Shown: positions 42,501 through 51,667, numbered from the stretch's first letter. The stretch is 64,000 nt of DNA from Kuafuiihalomonas sp050331295 (GCA_050331295.1 JBHJGZ010000004.1:434001-498000), one strand, 5' to 3'. Translations and numbers: made by a program. Notes: generated by a model not told the origin, from the letters alone.

Positions 42501-43028
42501 ATGCTCGACGCCCTGAAACGACACGCCTGGCTCATCGCATTTCCTATGGTGGGGAGGCTCGCGCGTACCCGGTGGCACGGCGCAACCCGATGGACCACGC
42601 AAGCTCTTGCCTGGGCCACCTTGAAGATCCAGCGGGGTCGGTCTCAATCGGATCTGCGCTCTGTCGGCGAGGAATGGCAGCGCATGTTTCCCTCCAAAGA
42701 CATGGTGCCCATCCTGAAGCAGGACGATCACACGGTCTTCGCACAGATTCGGACGCACTGTCCGCTGAGGGGGACCGGCGACACGGCGGCCTGTTACCGG
42801 ATGATGGAGTACGACCGCCGGATGCTCGAAACCATCGGCGGCCAGCTGGTGGTGCTCGAGTCTCAGGCACAACCCGGTCGAACCTACTGCGAAGTGGCCA
42901 TTCGTCGAGCCTCGGTTTCGACGGAAGACCTCGTCCACGCCCATGAGCGGACCCTCGCGTCTTCGGCTGGCCCGGGCGACAGAGGTCATTCGCCGGGCGC
43001 CCAGACCAGTTCGCCGTCTTCCTTGTAG
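42501..43028 (+). CDS. Hypothetical protein with three spaced cysteines
   Basis: 175 residues. The N-terminal 60 are basic and helical. The core has HCPLRGTGDTAACYRMMEYDRRMLETIGGQLVVLESQAQPGRTYCEVAIRR, with cysteines at three positions that look conserved, as in metal- or cofactor-binding domains; the fold may be of the V4R/hydrolase-like kind, but this is not established. The final ~30 residues are Ser/Pro-rich, lie within the 43-bp overlap with arsC and may be an artefact of a missed earlier stop. No family is named. Confidence 0.6.
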   Translation: MLDALKRHAWLIAFPMVGRLARTRWHGATRWTTQALAWATLKIQRGRSQSDLRSVGEEWQRMFPSKDMVPILKQDDHTVFAQIRTHCPLRGTGDTAACYRMMEYDRRMLETIGGQLVVLESQAQPGRTYCEVAIRRASVSTEDLVHAHERTLASSAGPGDRGHSPGAQTSSPSSL

Positions 43029-43405
43029 ATGGCTTCGACGGGCCGATTCTCGAGGAGATCGAGGACGGTCTCACTGGGTCGACAGAGCCTGACACCGCGC
43101 GGTGTCGCCACCAGAGGTCGGTTCACCAAGATGGGGTGCTGAAGCATGGCTTCGAGAAGCTCATCCTCGGGCACGTTCGGGTCCAGCAAGCCGAGCTCGG
43201 CGGCCGGAGACTTTGTTTCGCGAAGCGCCGTTCGCGGCGTGATGCGCGCCGCCGCGAAAAGGGTCAATAAGTGGCCCCTGGTCCAGCCGGTCCGAAGGTA
43301 CTCGATGATTTCGGGTTCATAACCGGCAGCCCGAACGATGCTCACGACGTTCCGAGAGGTCCCGCAGTCGGGATTGTGGTGGATGACAACGGGGAATCGA
43401 TTCAT
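42986..43405 (-). CDS. arsC: Arsenate reductase (glutathione/glutaredoxin type) family
   Basis: 139 residues from the ATG at 43405. The catalytic motif HNPDCGTSRNVV carries the nucleophilic Cys; RPLVATPRGVRLCRPSETVLDLL holds the second signature region with the Arg residues that bind arsenate. The family reduces arsenate to arsenite with glutathione and glutaredoxin. Length matches E. coli ArsC (about 141). No other ars genes are adjacent. Related YffB/Spx-like proteins are less likely, because the full GTSRN loop and RPxV region are present. Confidence 0.92.
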   Translation of the reverse strand: MNRFPVVIHHNPDCGTSRNVVSIVRAAGYEPEIIEYLRTGWTRGHLLTLFAAARITPRTALRETKSPAAELGLLDPNVPEDELLEAMLQHPILVNRPLVATPRGVRLCRPSETVLDLLENRPVEAIYKEDGELVWAPGE

Positions 43406-43459
43406 GCCGACACGTTGCTTGCGTATGTCGGGTGTCGACAAGGCCCAAGCAAAGTTCGG

Positions 43460-44347
43460 CTAAGACTCGCCCGATGGTTCCGCCTTGTCTTGCGTCTTGG
43501 TTTCGAAGTCGCCCGCGTCGTGGCGCTCGCGAAGCTGGCTGCTGGGCTCGCCCCAAGCGCGATTGACCATGCGGCCGCGTCGAGCCGCGGGCCGGGTTGC
43601 GATCTGCTGCGCCCAACGCTTCACATGGGTGTATCTGTCCACGTCCAAGAACTCTGCGGCATCGTACAAGAGCCCTCGAACCAGAGCTCCGTACCATGGC
43701 CAGATGGCGATATCGGCGATGGAGTACGCATCCCCGCCCACGAACGGATGGTCCGCCAAGCGTTGATTCAATACGTCGAGCTGTCGCTTGGTCTCCATCG
43801 CGTACCGGTCGATGGCATATTCGATGGTCGTCGGTGCGTAGGCATAGAAGTGGCCAAACCCTCCGCCGAGAAAGGGCGCGCTTCCGACCTGCCAGAAGAG
43901 CCATGACAAGCACTCGGCCCGCTGGGCCGAGTCCGTGGGAAGAAGAGCCCCGAATTTCTCGGCCAAGTAGAGGAGTATGGCGCCGGACTCGAACACGCGA
44001 GTCGGTGAAGGTGTGCTCAGGTCCAGGAGCGCCGGAATTTTGGAGTTCGGATTGACCGCGACGAAGCCGCTTCCGAATTGTTCGCCGTCGTTGATTCGGA
44101 TCAACCACGCGTCGTACTCGGCTCCGTCGAATCCGAGGGCCAGCAGCTCTTCCAGCATCACGGTGACCTTCACTCCGTTGGGCGTCGCGAGAGAGTACAG
44201 CTGGAGGGGATGCTTGCCGCGGGGCAGCTCCTTGTCGTGCGTTGCCCCCGCGGTCGGCCGATTGATCTGGGCGAATTGGCCGCCGCTCTCCCGTGTCCAG
44301 GTCCACTTTCGAGGAAGCCGGTCGTGGCCTTCGTTTTCTCCGGTCAT
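43460..44347 (-). CDS. yghU: YghU/YfcG-type glutathione S-transferase
   Basis: 295 residues. The sequence opens with the YghU N-terminal extension (TWTRESGGQFAQINRPTAGATHDKELPRGKHPLQLYSL), which has no counterpart in ordinary GSTs. The thioredoxin-fold glutathione site follows (TPNGVKVTVMLEELLALG and NSKIPALLDL, VFESGAILLYLAEKFG). The C-terminal helical domain includes ADHPFVGGDAYSIADIAIWPWY. Family members bind two glutathiones and reduce disulfides. The neighbouring arsC also uses glutathione-linked chemistry, so a shared redox role is possible. The divergent neighbour is wrbA. Confidence 0.93.
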   Translation of the reverse strand: MTGENEGHDRLPRKWTWTRESGGQFAQINRPTAGATHDKELPRGKHPLQLYSLATPNGVKVTVMLEELLALGFDGAEYDAWLIRINDGEQFGSGFVAVNPNSKIPALLDLSTPSPTRVFESGAILLYLAEKFGALLPTDSAQRAECLSWLFWQVGSAPFLGGGFGHFYAYAPTTIEYAIDRYAMETKRQLDVLNQRLADHPFVGGDAYSIADIAIWPWYGALVRGLLYDAAEFLDVDRYTHVKRWAQQIATRPAARRGRMVNRAWGEPSSQLRERHDAGDFETKTQDKAEPSGES

Positions 44348-44476
44348 TTGCCATCCGTATCGGTATCCGACTCGGGAACAAAATCAGATCCGCCCGGCCA
44401 GACCGAGTCTCGTGAGAACAGACTGTTCGCAACTCAGGGTCTTTTCGATCGGCTCGGTTGGAGTTACTCCGCCACC

Positions 44477-45067
44477 ATGACTAAGGTCGCCATCATTTAC
44501 TACTCCATGACCGGAACGAACAAAGCGCTGGCTGAAGCGGTCGCCGAAGGCGTCAAAGCCGCCGGAGGTGAGGCTCGGGTTCGGATCGTGCAGGAAACCG
44601 CGCCCGCGTCCGCCATCGCATCCAATCCCGCGTGGAAGGCGCTTCAGGATTCCGTCAAGGACGAACCGAAAGCGTCGCCAGATGACATCGAGTGGGCCAA
44701 TGCCGTGGTCCTCGGAACGCCGACCCGCTTCGGCAACGTCTCGGCTCAGCTCAAGGCATTCATCGACACGCTCGGAGGATTGTGGTTTCAGGGCAAGCTT
44801 GCCAACAAGGTCTACGCAGGATTCACATCAGCCCAAAACGATCACGGGGGACAGGAAAGTACCCTCCTGGCATTGTTCAACTCCATTTATCACTTTGGCG
44901 GCTATATCGTAACGCCGGGCTATACGGACGCGGTCGTGGCGGCTGCCGGCGGGAACCCGTATGGACCGTCGGTCACCGCATCGAAAGACGGAGTACCGGG
45001 TCCCGACCTGGACCACGCTCGCTACCTCGGGCGCCGGGTCACGGAGACCGCCAAGAAGCTGAGCTAG
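44477..45067 (+). CDS. wrbA: WrbA-type NAD(P)H:quinone oxidoreductase, FMN-binding
   Basis: 196 residues (E. coli WrbA has 198). The flavodoxin-like fold starts KVAIIYYSMTGTNKALAEAVAEGV with the FMN phosphate loop. VLGTPTRFGNVSAQLKAFIDTLGGLW is the WrbA signature, and HFGGYIVTPGYT with GGNPYGPSVTAS follows as in the family. It reduces quinones by two electrons, so avoiding radicals. Divergent from yghU across 129 bp; both are oxidative-stress functions. Confidence 0.95.
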   Translation: MTKVAIIYYSMTGTNKALAEAVAEGVKAAGGEARVRIVQETAPASAIASNPAWKALQDSVKDEPKASPDDIEWANAVVLGTPTRFGNVSAQLKAFIDTLGGLWFQGKLANKVYAGFTSAQNDHGGQESTLLALFNSIYHFGGYIVTPGYTDAVVAAAGGNPYGPSVTASKDGVPGPDLDHARYLGRRVTETAKKLS

Positions 45068-45285
45068 AGGCTCGGCTCCTCCATCTCACCTGTCCTCTCG
45101 CCCTCGGACCCCTCTCCAAGCCGTTCCGTCGCCACCGTCTCCGGCTCGGATACTTCGAGCGAAACCCTGCATCGGCTTCCCGTCGCCGAACTTTGGTTCA
45201 TCGGGCTCGCGCTCGGTCCGGGCCGGGGCGGAATTTCATCAGCCGTCGTTCTTTCGGCCGATTCGGACTCCGCCTCGCTTCTCTT

Positions 45286-46479
45286 ATGCTCGCCCCGATG
45301 ACTTCGGCGTGGCGACGGCAACTGCGCTCCGCGACGCTCTTTGCGGGTGACGTGGGGCGTCGATTGCAAGGCCTTCTTCCGCCTCGACCCACGCCCTCGG
45401 TGGGGGATCAGGTCCTCGTTGCACTGTTGCTGCTGCTCGCACTGACCGAAGGCTTCGCGAGGCCGGACCTCGCATGGAGACCGCTCGCGGTGGTTCTGGC
45501 TGTTGGGACCGTCGCCTCTCTGCTCTGGAGACGAAGCCACCCATTCACCCTCGTGGTCATGGACTTTGGTCTTCACCATTCGGTTCGGTTTGCCGCCTCC
45601 CTAGCCAACGTGCCGTGGAGCAGTTTGTTCACCAGCATCTGTCTGGTCCTGCTCCCCTACTCTCTCGTGCGCCGGAGTTCATCCTGGCAGATCGCGGTGG
45701 GCCTGGCGGTGATGCTCCTCGGTCCCGCCATGATGGTGCAGCGCGAACGGGTTCCCGAGGCCGTTGCTGCGACCGTGTTGCTCCTCTTGCCCGCGATGCT
45801 CGGAGCGGTCGTGCGGCTTCGGGCCTCTGCTCGCCAGCGGGAGATCGAAAGGGCCAAGCACCTCGAACGTGAGCAGCTGGCTCGAGAACTCCACGACACG
45901 GTTGCTCATCACGTGTCGGCGATTGTCGTTCAAGCCCAAGCCGGGCGGACGTTGTCGTCCGATCATCGCGAACCCGCAGCGCGCGCGCTCGAAGTGATCG
46001 AAGAAGCAGCCGCGCGCGCGTTGGGAGACATGCGAAGCTTGGTTCGGACGCTCCGCTACGAGGAGCAGCCGCAAATGGCACCTCTTCCGGTGCTGTCGGA
46101 CTTGAAGCGACTCGCCCGCAACGCCACCGACGACTTGCCCGTGGAAGTCCAGCTGTCTGGCGACCTGGAAGCACTGGAGCCGACCATTGCCGCGGCCATG
46201 TATCGCCTCGTGCAAGAATCCATCACCAACGCGATTCGTCACGCCCGGGGTGCGACCCATATTGCGGTCAGCATCGTCGGGGAGAAGGATGTGGTTCGTC
46301 TCGTCATCCGAGACGACGGACGGCTTCGTCATTTCGAAGAGGCCAGGGCCTCGGGATTTGGTCTGGCCGGCATGGCGGAGCGAGCCAGTCTCCTCGGCGG
46401 CACGTTTCGAGCCGGTCCAAACCCCGAACGGGGTTGGACGGTGGAAGCCGTACTGCCGCGAAAGGGTGCTCCGTCGTGA
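45286..46479 (+). CDS. NarL-type sensor histidine kinase
   Basis: About 397 residues (ATG at 45286; a second ATG at 45298 is possible). The N-terminal half has five to six hydrophobic helices (VLVALLLLLALTEGFA; LAVVLAVGTVASLLW; LFTSICLVLLPYSL; IAVGLAVMLLGPAMM). The HisKA_3 dimer and phosphate site is ARELHDTVAHHVSAIVVQAQAG with H203. The ATP-binding domain has YRLVQESITNAIRHARGATHI (N box), VIRDDGR (G1) and GFGLAGMAERASLLGG (G2). The signal sensed is not visible. It ends overlapping the response regulator (GTGA, 46476-46479), its obvious partner. Confidence 0.93.
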   Translation: MLAPMTSAWRRQLRSATLFAGDVGRRLQGLLPPRPTPSVGDQVLVALLLLLALTEGFARPDLAWRPLAVVLAVGTVASLLWRRSHPFTLVVMDFGLHHSVRFAASLANVPWSSLFTSICLVLLPYSLVRRSSSWQIAVGLAVMLLGPAMMVQRERVPEAVAATVLLLLPAMLGAVVRLRASARQREIERAKHLEREQLARELHDTVAHHVSAIVVQAQAGRTLSSDHREPAARALEVIEEAAARALGDMRSLVRTLRYEEQPQMAPLPVLSDLKRLARNATDDLPVEVQLSGDLEALEPTIAAAMYRLVQESITNAIRHARGATHIAVSIVGEKDVVRLVIRDDGRLRHFEEARASGFGLAGMAERASLLGGTFRAGPNPERGWTVEAVLPRKGAPS

Positions 46480-47132
46480 GCATTCGCGTCTTAATCGCGG
46501 ATGACCAGGACCTCGTTCGGTCCGGCTTCAAGATGATCGTCGACGCCCAAGCGGACATGGAGGTCGTCGGCGAAGCGGCGGACGGTGAACGAGCGGTGCG
46601 GCTCGGCCGTGAACTCCGGCCCGACGTGTGTCTATTCGACATTCGAATGCCGCTCATGAACGGCATCGAGGCGACGCGACATCTGGCCGGACCTCACCTT
46701 ACGGATCCCCTGGCCATCGTGGTGATCACGACCTTCGATCTGGACGAATACGTCCACAATGCGCTGAAGGCTGGGGCCCGGGGCTTCCTTTTGAAGGATG
46801 CCGGTCCGGACCTTCTGCTTCAGGCGATTCGCGCGGCGGCTCATGGCGATGCGCTGATCGCCCCGAGCATCACGGCGCGCCTCCTGGACCGGTTCGCGCA
46901 CGCAGGCGCATCATCTCTGCCAGCTCACCCCATCGAGGCCCTCACCGAGCGCGAGGAAGAAGTCCTGCTCCTTGTCGCCCGTGGTCGTACCAACGCCGAG
47001 GTCGCAACCGACCTGTCCATCCATCTCAGCACAGTGAAGAGCCACATCGCGAGCCTGATGGGAAAGATTCAGGCCCGAAATCGAGTCGAACTCGCCATGT
47101 GGGCCTACGAAACCAACCGCCTGGGCAGCTGA
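46476..47132 (+). CDS. NarL/LuxR-family response regulator
   Basis: 218 residues from a GTG overlapping the kinase stop. The receiver has ADDQDLVRSGF with the acidic pair, D55 in DVCLFDIRMPLMNGIEA as phosphoacceptor and GARGFLLKDAG. The C-terminal LuxR-type helix-turn-helix is clear (IEALTEREEEVLLLVARGRTNAEVATDLSIHLSTVKSHIASLMGKI). It should bind DNA as a dimer after phosphorylation by the kinase encoded upstream. The DUF2306 gene 28 bp downstream is a candidate target or partner. Confidence 0.95.
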   Translation: MSIRVLIADDQDLVRSGFKMIVDAQADMEVVGEAADGERAVRLGRELRPDVCLFDIRMPLMNGIEATRHLAGPHLTDPLAIVVITTFDLDEYVHNALKAGARGFLLKDAGPDLLLQAIRAAAHGDALIAPSITARLLDRFAHAGASSLPAHPIEALTEREEEVLLLVARGRTNAEVATDLSIHLSTVKSHIASLMGKIQARNRVELAMWAYETNRLGS

Positions 47133-47160
47133 GGCCAGGCGAGACAACCCTGGAAAGATC

Positions 47161-47982
47161 ATGACGCAGACCGAAACTCTGACCGCGACTCAAATGGATA
47201 CCCGTGCCGAAGGCTGGCTTCGGGCCGCACAAAGCCTTTGGTTTGGGCTGACCATCCTCGGGCAGTGGACCTTCGTCTATTTCATCGTCGCCTACTACTT
47301 TGGCGCGACGTGGACGGGAGAGTTCGCGCGCTGGAACCACAAGCCTCTCATCACCGGGCATGTTCCCGGGGACCTTTCCGGCAATCTGGTCTTCGCCGGC
47401 CACGTCATCATGGCCGCCGTCATGACCGCGGGTGGAACGCTTCAGCTCATTCCACAACTCCGCGAACGAGCCGCGGGATTTCATAGATGGAACGGCCGTT
47501 TCTTCCTGATTACCGCCGTGCTTCTCGCAACGGGCGGCCTGTATCTGGTTTGGGTTCGCGGTTCCTATCTCAATTTGACGACCGCATTGGGCATCACCGT
47601 GAATGCACTGCTGATCATCACATTCGCCATCCTCACGGTCCGGCTGGCGATGCAGCGGGACATCGATGCCCATCGGCGTTGGGCGCTTCGTACATTCATG
47701 GTGGCCAACGGTGTGTGGATGCTTCGGGTCGGCATGATGTTCTGGGCGGTAACAACGCGGGGAGCCGGCATGACCCGGAACATGAGCGGGCCATTCGACC
47801 TGTTCTGGATTTTTGGGTGCTATCTGGTCCCGCTGGCGGGCTTGGAAGCCTATCTTTGGGTTCGCTCGTCAGGCGGTGTCATGACGAAGTGGGCCATGTC
47901 CGGTGCCTTGTTCGTCTTCAGCTTGTTCATCGGAATCGGCTCGGTGGCCGCGTATCTGCTGATGTGGGGCCCATACATATAA
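47161..47982 (+). CDS. DUF2306 family membrane protein
   Basis: 273 residues with about seven hydrophobic helices. The family landmarks are visible: FAGHVIMAAVMTAGGTLQLIPQLRERAAGFHRWNGRFFLITAVLL (HRWNGR) and DIDAHRRWALRTFMVANGVWMLRVGMMFW (HRRWALRTF). The conserved His/Arg in the membrane suggest cofactor or haem binding, as proposed for this family, but no function is established. A ribosome-binding GGAAAG precedes the ATG. Expression with the histidine kinase/response regulator pair is likely, given the 28-bp gap. Confidence 0.9.
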   Translation: MTQTETLTATQMDTRAEGWLRAAQSLWFGLTILGQWTFVYFIVAYYFGATWTGEFARWNHKPLITGHVPGDLSGNLVFAGHVIMAAVMTAGGTLQLIPQLRERAAGFHRWNGRFFLITAVLLATGGLYLVWVRGSYLNLTTALGITVNALLIITFAILTVRLAMQRDIDAHRRWALRTFMVANGVWMLRVGMMFWAVTTRGAGMTRNMSGPFDLFWIFGCYLVPLAGLEAYLWVRSSGGVMTKWAMSGALFVFSLFIGIGSVAAYLLMWGPYI

Positions 47983-48033
47983 AGAGGCCTTCAAGCCAAA
48001 CCGAGGTCTGTCGGCCGTTGCTGTACCGCCTGG

Positions 48034-48516
48034 TCAATGACGGTCGCCGGTGCGAAGAAAGTAGTCTTGGAGCTGATGGGTCTCCTGATTCATGCGCATC
48101 AAGTTGGCATGGGTGATCCGGAAGATTGCGCGCATGACCTTATACACGATCCGTGGCTGGGTTTCGAGAAGCGCTTCGAAGTCGTCGGGTTCCAAGGTCA
48201 GCACTTCGCTTGTCGTCCTCGAGCGGAGCGTTGCCTTCCGCGCGGAGCCGTCGATGAAAGCTCGGGTCCCGGCACATTCTCCTGGCTGCATCTGATGAAC
48301 GGCCTGCTCTCCCTTGGGGCTCATCTTGCAAACGTCGATGGATCCGGACGCCAGCATGAACAGCGTCCGACGCGTCTCCCCTTCCTTCACCAGCGTTTCG
48401 CCCTCCCCGATCGTCTGACTTCCCATACGTTCCACCAGGAGCGCCCGCTCTTCGGTGTTCAGTTCGGCGCCCAGTGTGGAGTGGGCAAGGGCTTCGGTCT
48501 TGCTCGTCGAATTCAT
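48034..48516 (-). CDS. Cyclic-nucleotide-binding domain protein without DNA-binding domain
   Basis: 160 residues from the ATG at 48516, which follows AAGGAG. The CNB beta-barrel is clear: GETLVKEGETRRTLFMLASGSIDVCKMSPKGEQAVHQMQPGECAGTRAFIDGSARKATLRSRTTSEVLTLEPDDFEALL. The phosphate-binding cassette is CAGTRAFIDGSARKATLRS; it lacks the canonical GELAL and Arg-Ala form, so cAMP or cGMP binding is uncertain. There is no C-terminal helix-turn-helix as in CRP, only a helical tail. It may act as a stand-alone ligand sensor or anchor. Confidence 0.85.
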   Translation of the reverse strand: MNSTSKTEALAHSTLGAELNTEERALLVERMGSQTIGEGETLVKEGETRRTLFMLASGSIDVCKMSPKGEQAVHQMQPGECAGTRAFIDGSARKATLRSRTTSEVLTLEPDDFEALLETQPRIVYKVMRAIFRITHANLMRMNQETHQLQDYFLRTGDRH

Positions 48517-48593
48517 GGGGCACTCTCCTTCGGCAGCGGACGCTAGCCAAGAGATCACCTGAGGTAAAATGGGGTTGGGCAACAATAACGCCC

Positions 48594-48827
48594 TCAGCGA
48601 CCGTGGGGGATGGGACCGGAACCTTCCGGCGGGGACTTCATGGGAGGCGTGGCCGTCTTCCGCGGGGCGTCTCGAAAATGTGCGAACCCCAAGCTGGGAG
48701 CCCTGATCACGCGATGGAAGGGACGCGGCGCCGTCGGCGGCTCATCCGCGGACTCAGGGGGTCCGTTCCAGCGCCAGGTCAAAGCGATCAACGTGAGTGC
48801 GAGCGCCACCCAGATTTCGAACTTCAC
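48594..48827 (-). CDS. Possible small membrane protein
   Basis: 77 residues from a GTG with a GGGGA a few bases before. It begins with one hydrophobic segment (MKFEIWVALALTLIALTW) followed by a Pro/Arg-rich soluble tail (PPESADEPPTAPRPFHRVIRAP). The signal-anchor-like start is the only evidence; no family is known. It may be spurious. Confidence 0.4.
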   Translation of the reverse strand: MKFEIWVALALTLIALTWRWNGPPESADEPPTAPRPFHRVIRAPSLGFAHFRDAPRKTATPPMKSPPEGSGPIPHGR

Positions 48828-48920
48828 GCCATCCCCACCAGCAACCGACGGGCCACGCTGGGGCAGCCCGGGCTCGAAGAAAAACCGAGACGGTTCGTCC
48901 GGGCGTCGTCCGGACCCGAC

Positions 48921-49520
48921 TCACTCGGACCCGGCTAGACTGGTTTCCAAATGGGCCGAACCTTCATGGGACGGCTGAAGCGTCCATTGGTCGTCGCATC
49001 GCTCGAGTCGGGCACTGACCAATCCAAAAGGCTCGGGTGTGATTCCGCGCAGACCGTCCCAAACTTCGATGGCATGCGGGACGAAGAGAACGTTCACAAA
49101 GTCGGGATCATCGGGCCCTCGTGGCCAAAAAGCCGTCCACGATGGCATGAACTTCTTGGCTTCGGCTTTTCGTTTTCCCAGGACCTCAGCCCGGCCCACA
49201 AGAGTCACGCATGCTGCGCGTGCGTCGTCCTGGTAGATCAGGGAGGTCCGAGGATCTGATTCGATCTCCTCCACTTTCCGCGAACTTCGACTGGTACCCA
49301 GCAACACGCTGAAATCGGACCGTGGTGGATAAGGCTGAACCACCCGAGCATGGATGCCCTCTGATGCGTAGGTGGCGATCACGCAATATCTCTTGCGCAT
49401 CATGGTCGCGCGCGCGGCCTGCAGGACCCTTTGCGCCGAACCATCCCATCGGGCGCGCCCCCAGCGTCGATAGACCAGTCCCAGAGTCGACTGGAGGTTC
49501 ATCGAGTTCATGCGGAACAT
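48921..49520 (-). CDS. Pyridoxamine-5'-phosphate-oxidase-like FMN-binding protein
   Basis: 199 residues. The split-barrel flavin fold is visible: YCVIATYASEGIHARVVQPYPPRSDFSVLLGTSRSSRKVEEIESDPRTSLIYQD, then ACVTLVGRAEVL and FVNVLFVPHAIEVWD. The pattern is that of general-stress-protein-26/PNPOx-like proteins, which bind FMN or F420 and reduce or scavenge small molecules. It ends 3' of the methyltransferase gene on the same strand, overlapping it by 13 bp, so coupling is possible. Confidence 0.85.
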   Translation of the reverse strand: MFRMNSMNLQSTLGLVYRRWGRARWDGSAQRVLQAARATMMRKRYCVIATYASEGIHARVVQPYPPRSDFSVLLGTSRSSRKVEEIESDPRTSLIYQDDARAACVTLVGRAEVLGKRKAEAKKFMPSWTAFWPRGPDDPDFVNVLFVPHAIEVWDGLRGITPEPFGLVSARLERCDDQWTLQPSHEGSAHLETSLAGSE

Positions 49521-50209
49521 CGGCGTTCACCCGGCTTCAAGAGAAAGCTGAGCAGCATCGGCCAGCCTAGGTGCTTTTCGGCTTTGGGATGCGAGCTCGT
49601 CAGCGAGGGCGTGACAAAATGCTCCTCCATTCGGACCAACTCGAAACCCGCTTGCACAACCGCCATGACGTAGTCGGAGACGTTGTGCTCGTAGCCCTTG
49701 GGACGCACTTCGAGTCCTTCGTGGCGGTCGCTGAATTGAGCTTGCCCGTCCCGAAGGCGCATCACGGGATGCAGGTCCGAGAGATGAATCCATCCGTCTC
49801 GCTCGCAAATCCGGCGGATTTCTCGGAACAGGGGTGGGAGATGGGCGACGTGCTCCAAGACGAGGGCGCACACCACCACGTCGAACGCGGCATCTTCGAA
49901 GGGCAGCGGCTCCGTCAGGTCGTGACGGCAGAAACGAACTCGAGGGGCCCGAGGGTGACGTCGCGCGACGTCCATCATTCGCTCCGAGAAGTCGACGGCC
50001 GTCACGTCTGCACCCGCTTCCAGAAGCCGATACGTGTTGCGTCCAGTGCCGCAGCCCAAGTCCACGGCGCGGGAAGGCTTCACCCGAAGTTCTTCCATTC
50101 TTCGCGTGAGGGCGAGCTCGTCCAGCGCAATCAACGGATTCGGCTTTGTGTCGTAGGTGTCAGCCCAGCGGTCGTAGCCCTCACGGGTCGGTAGTTCGAG
50201 AATGTCCAT
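49508..50209 (-). CDS. Class I SAM-dependent methyltransferase
   Basis: 233 residues from the ATG at 50209. The SAM-binding core is clear: PSRAVDLGCGTGRNTYRLLEAGADVTAVDFSERMMDVARRHPRAPRVRFCRHDLTEPLPFEDAAFDVVVCALVLEHV. The N-terminal REGYDRWADTYD is the usual YDxxAxxYD lead-in of ubiquinone/menaquinone- and BioC-like methyltransferases. Substrate unknown. The upstream open frame is not coding. Confidence 0.93.
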   Translation of the reverse strand: MDILELPTREGYDRWADTYDTKPNPLIALDELALTRRMEELRVKPSRAVDLGCGTGRNTYRLLEAGADVTAVDFSERMMDVARRHPRAPRVRFCRHDLTEPLPFEDAAFDVVVCALVLEHVAHLPPLFREIRRICERDGWIHLSDLHPVMRLRDGQAQFSDRHEGLEVRPKGYEHNVSDYVMAVVQAGFELVRMEEHFVTPSLTSSHPKAEKHLGWPMLLSFLLKPGERRCSA

Positions 50210-50276
50210 CCGGACTCCACATGATACAGCCTGGCGTACCGGGAACCCGGTGCCGAGCTCCCCGAGCGTACGGAGC

Positions 50277-50927
50277 TCAAGAACGGAACAGGTGAACGAA
50301 GGCCTCTCGGATCTGTCCAATGCCCGATGACACCTCGTCCTTGAATTCGCCCAGGCGCTCGCTCGCAAGGTTTCGTCTGGAATCGAGGTTCCGCTTGAGC
50401 TCACCGATGCGTGTGGCGAGGTCCTGCCGGTGCTCCTCGAAATCCGCCTTGAGTTTGGCCTCCCCCTCCTCGATCCGAGCGGAAATGGCTTCTTGCTCGG
50501 CGCGGAAGGCATCGGCGGCCGCTACGAAGCGCCGCTGAAGGTCGTCCCGAGTTTGATGTGCTTCCTCGGTGGTGGAACCGACTGCCCGGTCGACCTCCGC
50601 TTCGAAGCTCTGGATGGCGCTGTCGAGCTTACTCATCTGCTCATGATATGCGTCGCGGGTTTCGGCCTTCCCGAGGGCGAGCTGCACCTGAAGGTGGTCA
50701 AAGGCCGCCTGCACCTTCTGCTTGGAGTCGGAAGAGACGCGCTCGGCTTCGTTCACGAAAGCGCGAATCCGTTCCGCTTCCTCTCCGAAAGCCTTCTTCT
50801 GCCCCTCCCACTGCTTCAGGGCCTGGTCGCGGCCGATGCCCAGCTGCCTCTCGAACGCGGAGAGCTGAGCCTGAAGCTGATTCAATTTGGTATCGAGCGT
50901 ACTTCGGATCTTTTCGATGGTGCTCAT
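50277..50927 (-). CDS. Coiled-coil protein of unknown function
   Basis: 216 residues, almost entirely heptad-like helix: LDTKLNQLQAQLSAFERQLG, AFGEEAERIRAFVNEAERV, LQRRFVAAADAFRAEQEAI, FEEHRQDLATRIGELKRNLD. It has no signal, membrane segment or catalytic motif. It resembles apolipoprotein-like or cytoskeletal coiled-coil proteins in having 11- to 22-residue periodicity. Function unknown. Confidence 0.75.
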   Translation of the reverse strand: MSTIEKIRSTLDTKLNQLQAQLSAFERQLGIGRDQALKQWEGQKKAFGEEAERIRAFVNEAERVSSDSKQKVQAAFDHLQVQLALGKAETRDAYHEQMSKLDSAIQSFEAEVDRAVGSTTEEAHQTRDDLQRRFVAAADAFRAEQEAISARIEEGEAKLKADFEEHRQDLATRIGELKRNLDSRRNLASERLGEFKDEVSSGIGQIREAFVHLFRS

Positions 50928-50993
50928 AGCCCGGCCTAACGCCGGAAACGACTGGGGGCAAGCATGGGACCGAGGCCTTCTTTGGAGAAGAAC

Positions 50994-51455
50994 TCAAAGA
51001 AACTCGGCCCCGGTCTGAATGCAGACATGCTGCGTGGGGCCCGGTCCGAATGGATTGATCTCCATGATGAGCCCATCCGGAAAGGGGAGCCATCGGACCC
51101 GGAAGCGTTCGAACGAACCGGTATCACTGAAGTCCGCGAACTCGTTTCGACCTGTGAAGATATAACGGGCGAACGGGGAGACGAGGTCACCCGCCGTCAC
51201 GTACGTGACCTCACCCGTGCCGATCACGCCCGTGATGTCCGGGTTCGGGCCGGATCCGAACGTCACTCCCGTGACACTGATGGCTTCCACATCCATGGTC
51301 AGCGTGCCCGAAACCCCCTGCGTCAACTCGCATTCGAAGGTGAAGCGGGCAAGATTGGAGGCTCCTTGCCCGGACCGGAAACCATCGACAGCCTCGCCCC
51401 CGCACGACATGACCGCCGCCGCCAGAAAGAAAAGGACCCGCATGGCCTGAAACAT
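50994..51455 (-). CDS. Predicted lipoprotein, unknown function
   Basis: 153 residues. The N-terminus is a lipoprotein signal (MRVLFFLAAAVMSCGG, with VMSC at the lipid site). The mature part is beta-rich (RFTFECELTQGVSGTLTMDVEAISVTGVTFGSG; EVTYVTAGDLVSPFARYIFTG). A Cys pair (FECEL and QHVCIQ) may form a disulfide. No family recognised. Confidence 0.65.
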   Translation of the reverse strand: MFQAMRVLFFLAAAVMSCGGEAVDGFRSGQGASNLARFTFECELTQGVSGTLTMDVEAISVTGVTFGSGPNPDITGVIGTGEVTYVTAGDLVSPFARYIFTGRNEFADFSDTGSFERFRVRWLPFPDGLIMEINPFGPGPTQHVCIQTGAEFL

Positions 51456-51667
51456 AACTCAGCGGACTCATGTGTGGGATGCCCCAGCGGCCGTTCTAGG
51501 CCGTGACAGTCATCGCTCAGCCGACCTCGCGGCTTCCCTCCTCCGCCGCAGACCGTGCGCCCTGCCGGCCTCACCCTGGACCGCCGTCTTCATGGGAGAG
51601 CCGAGTCGACCCGCGCGAAGGCGGACTTTACTTGTCAGCCACTTCCGAGGTCCGCCAATTCTGAAAC

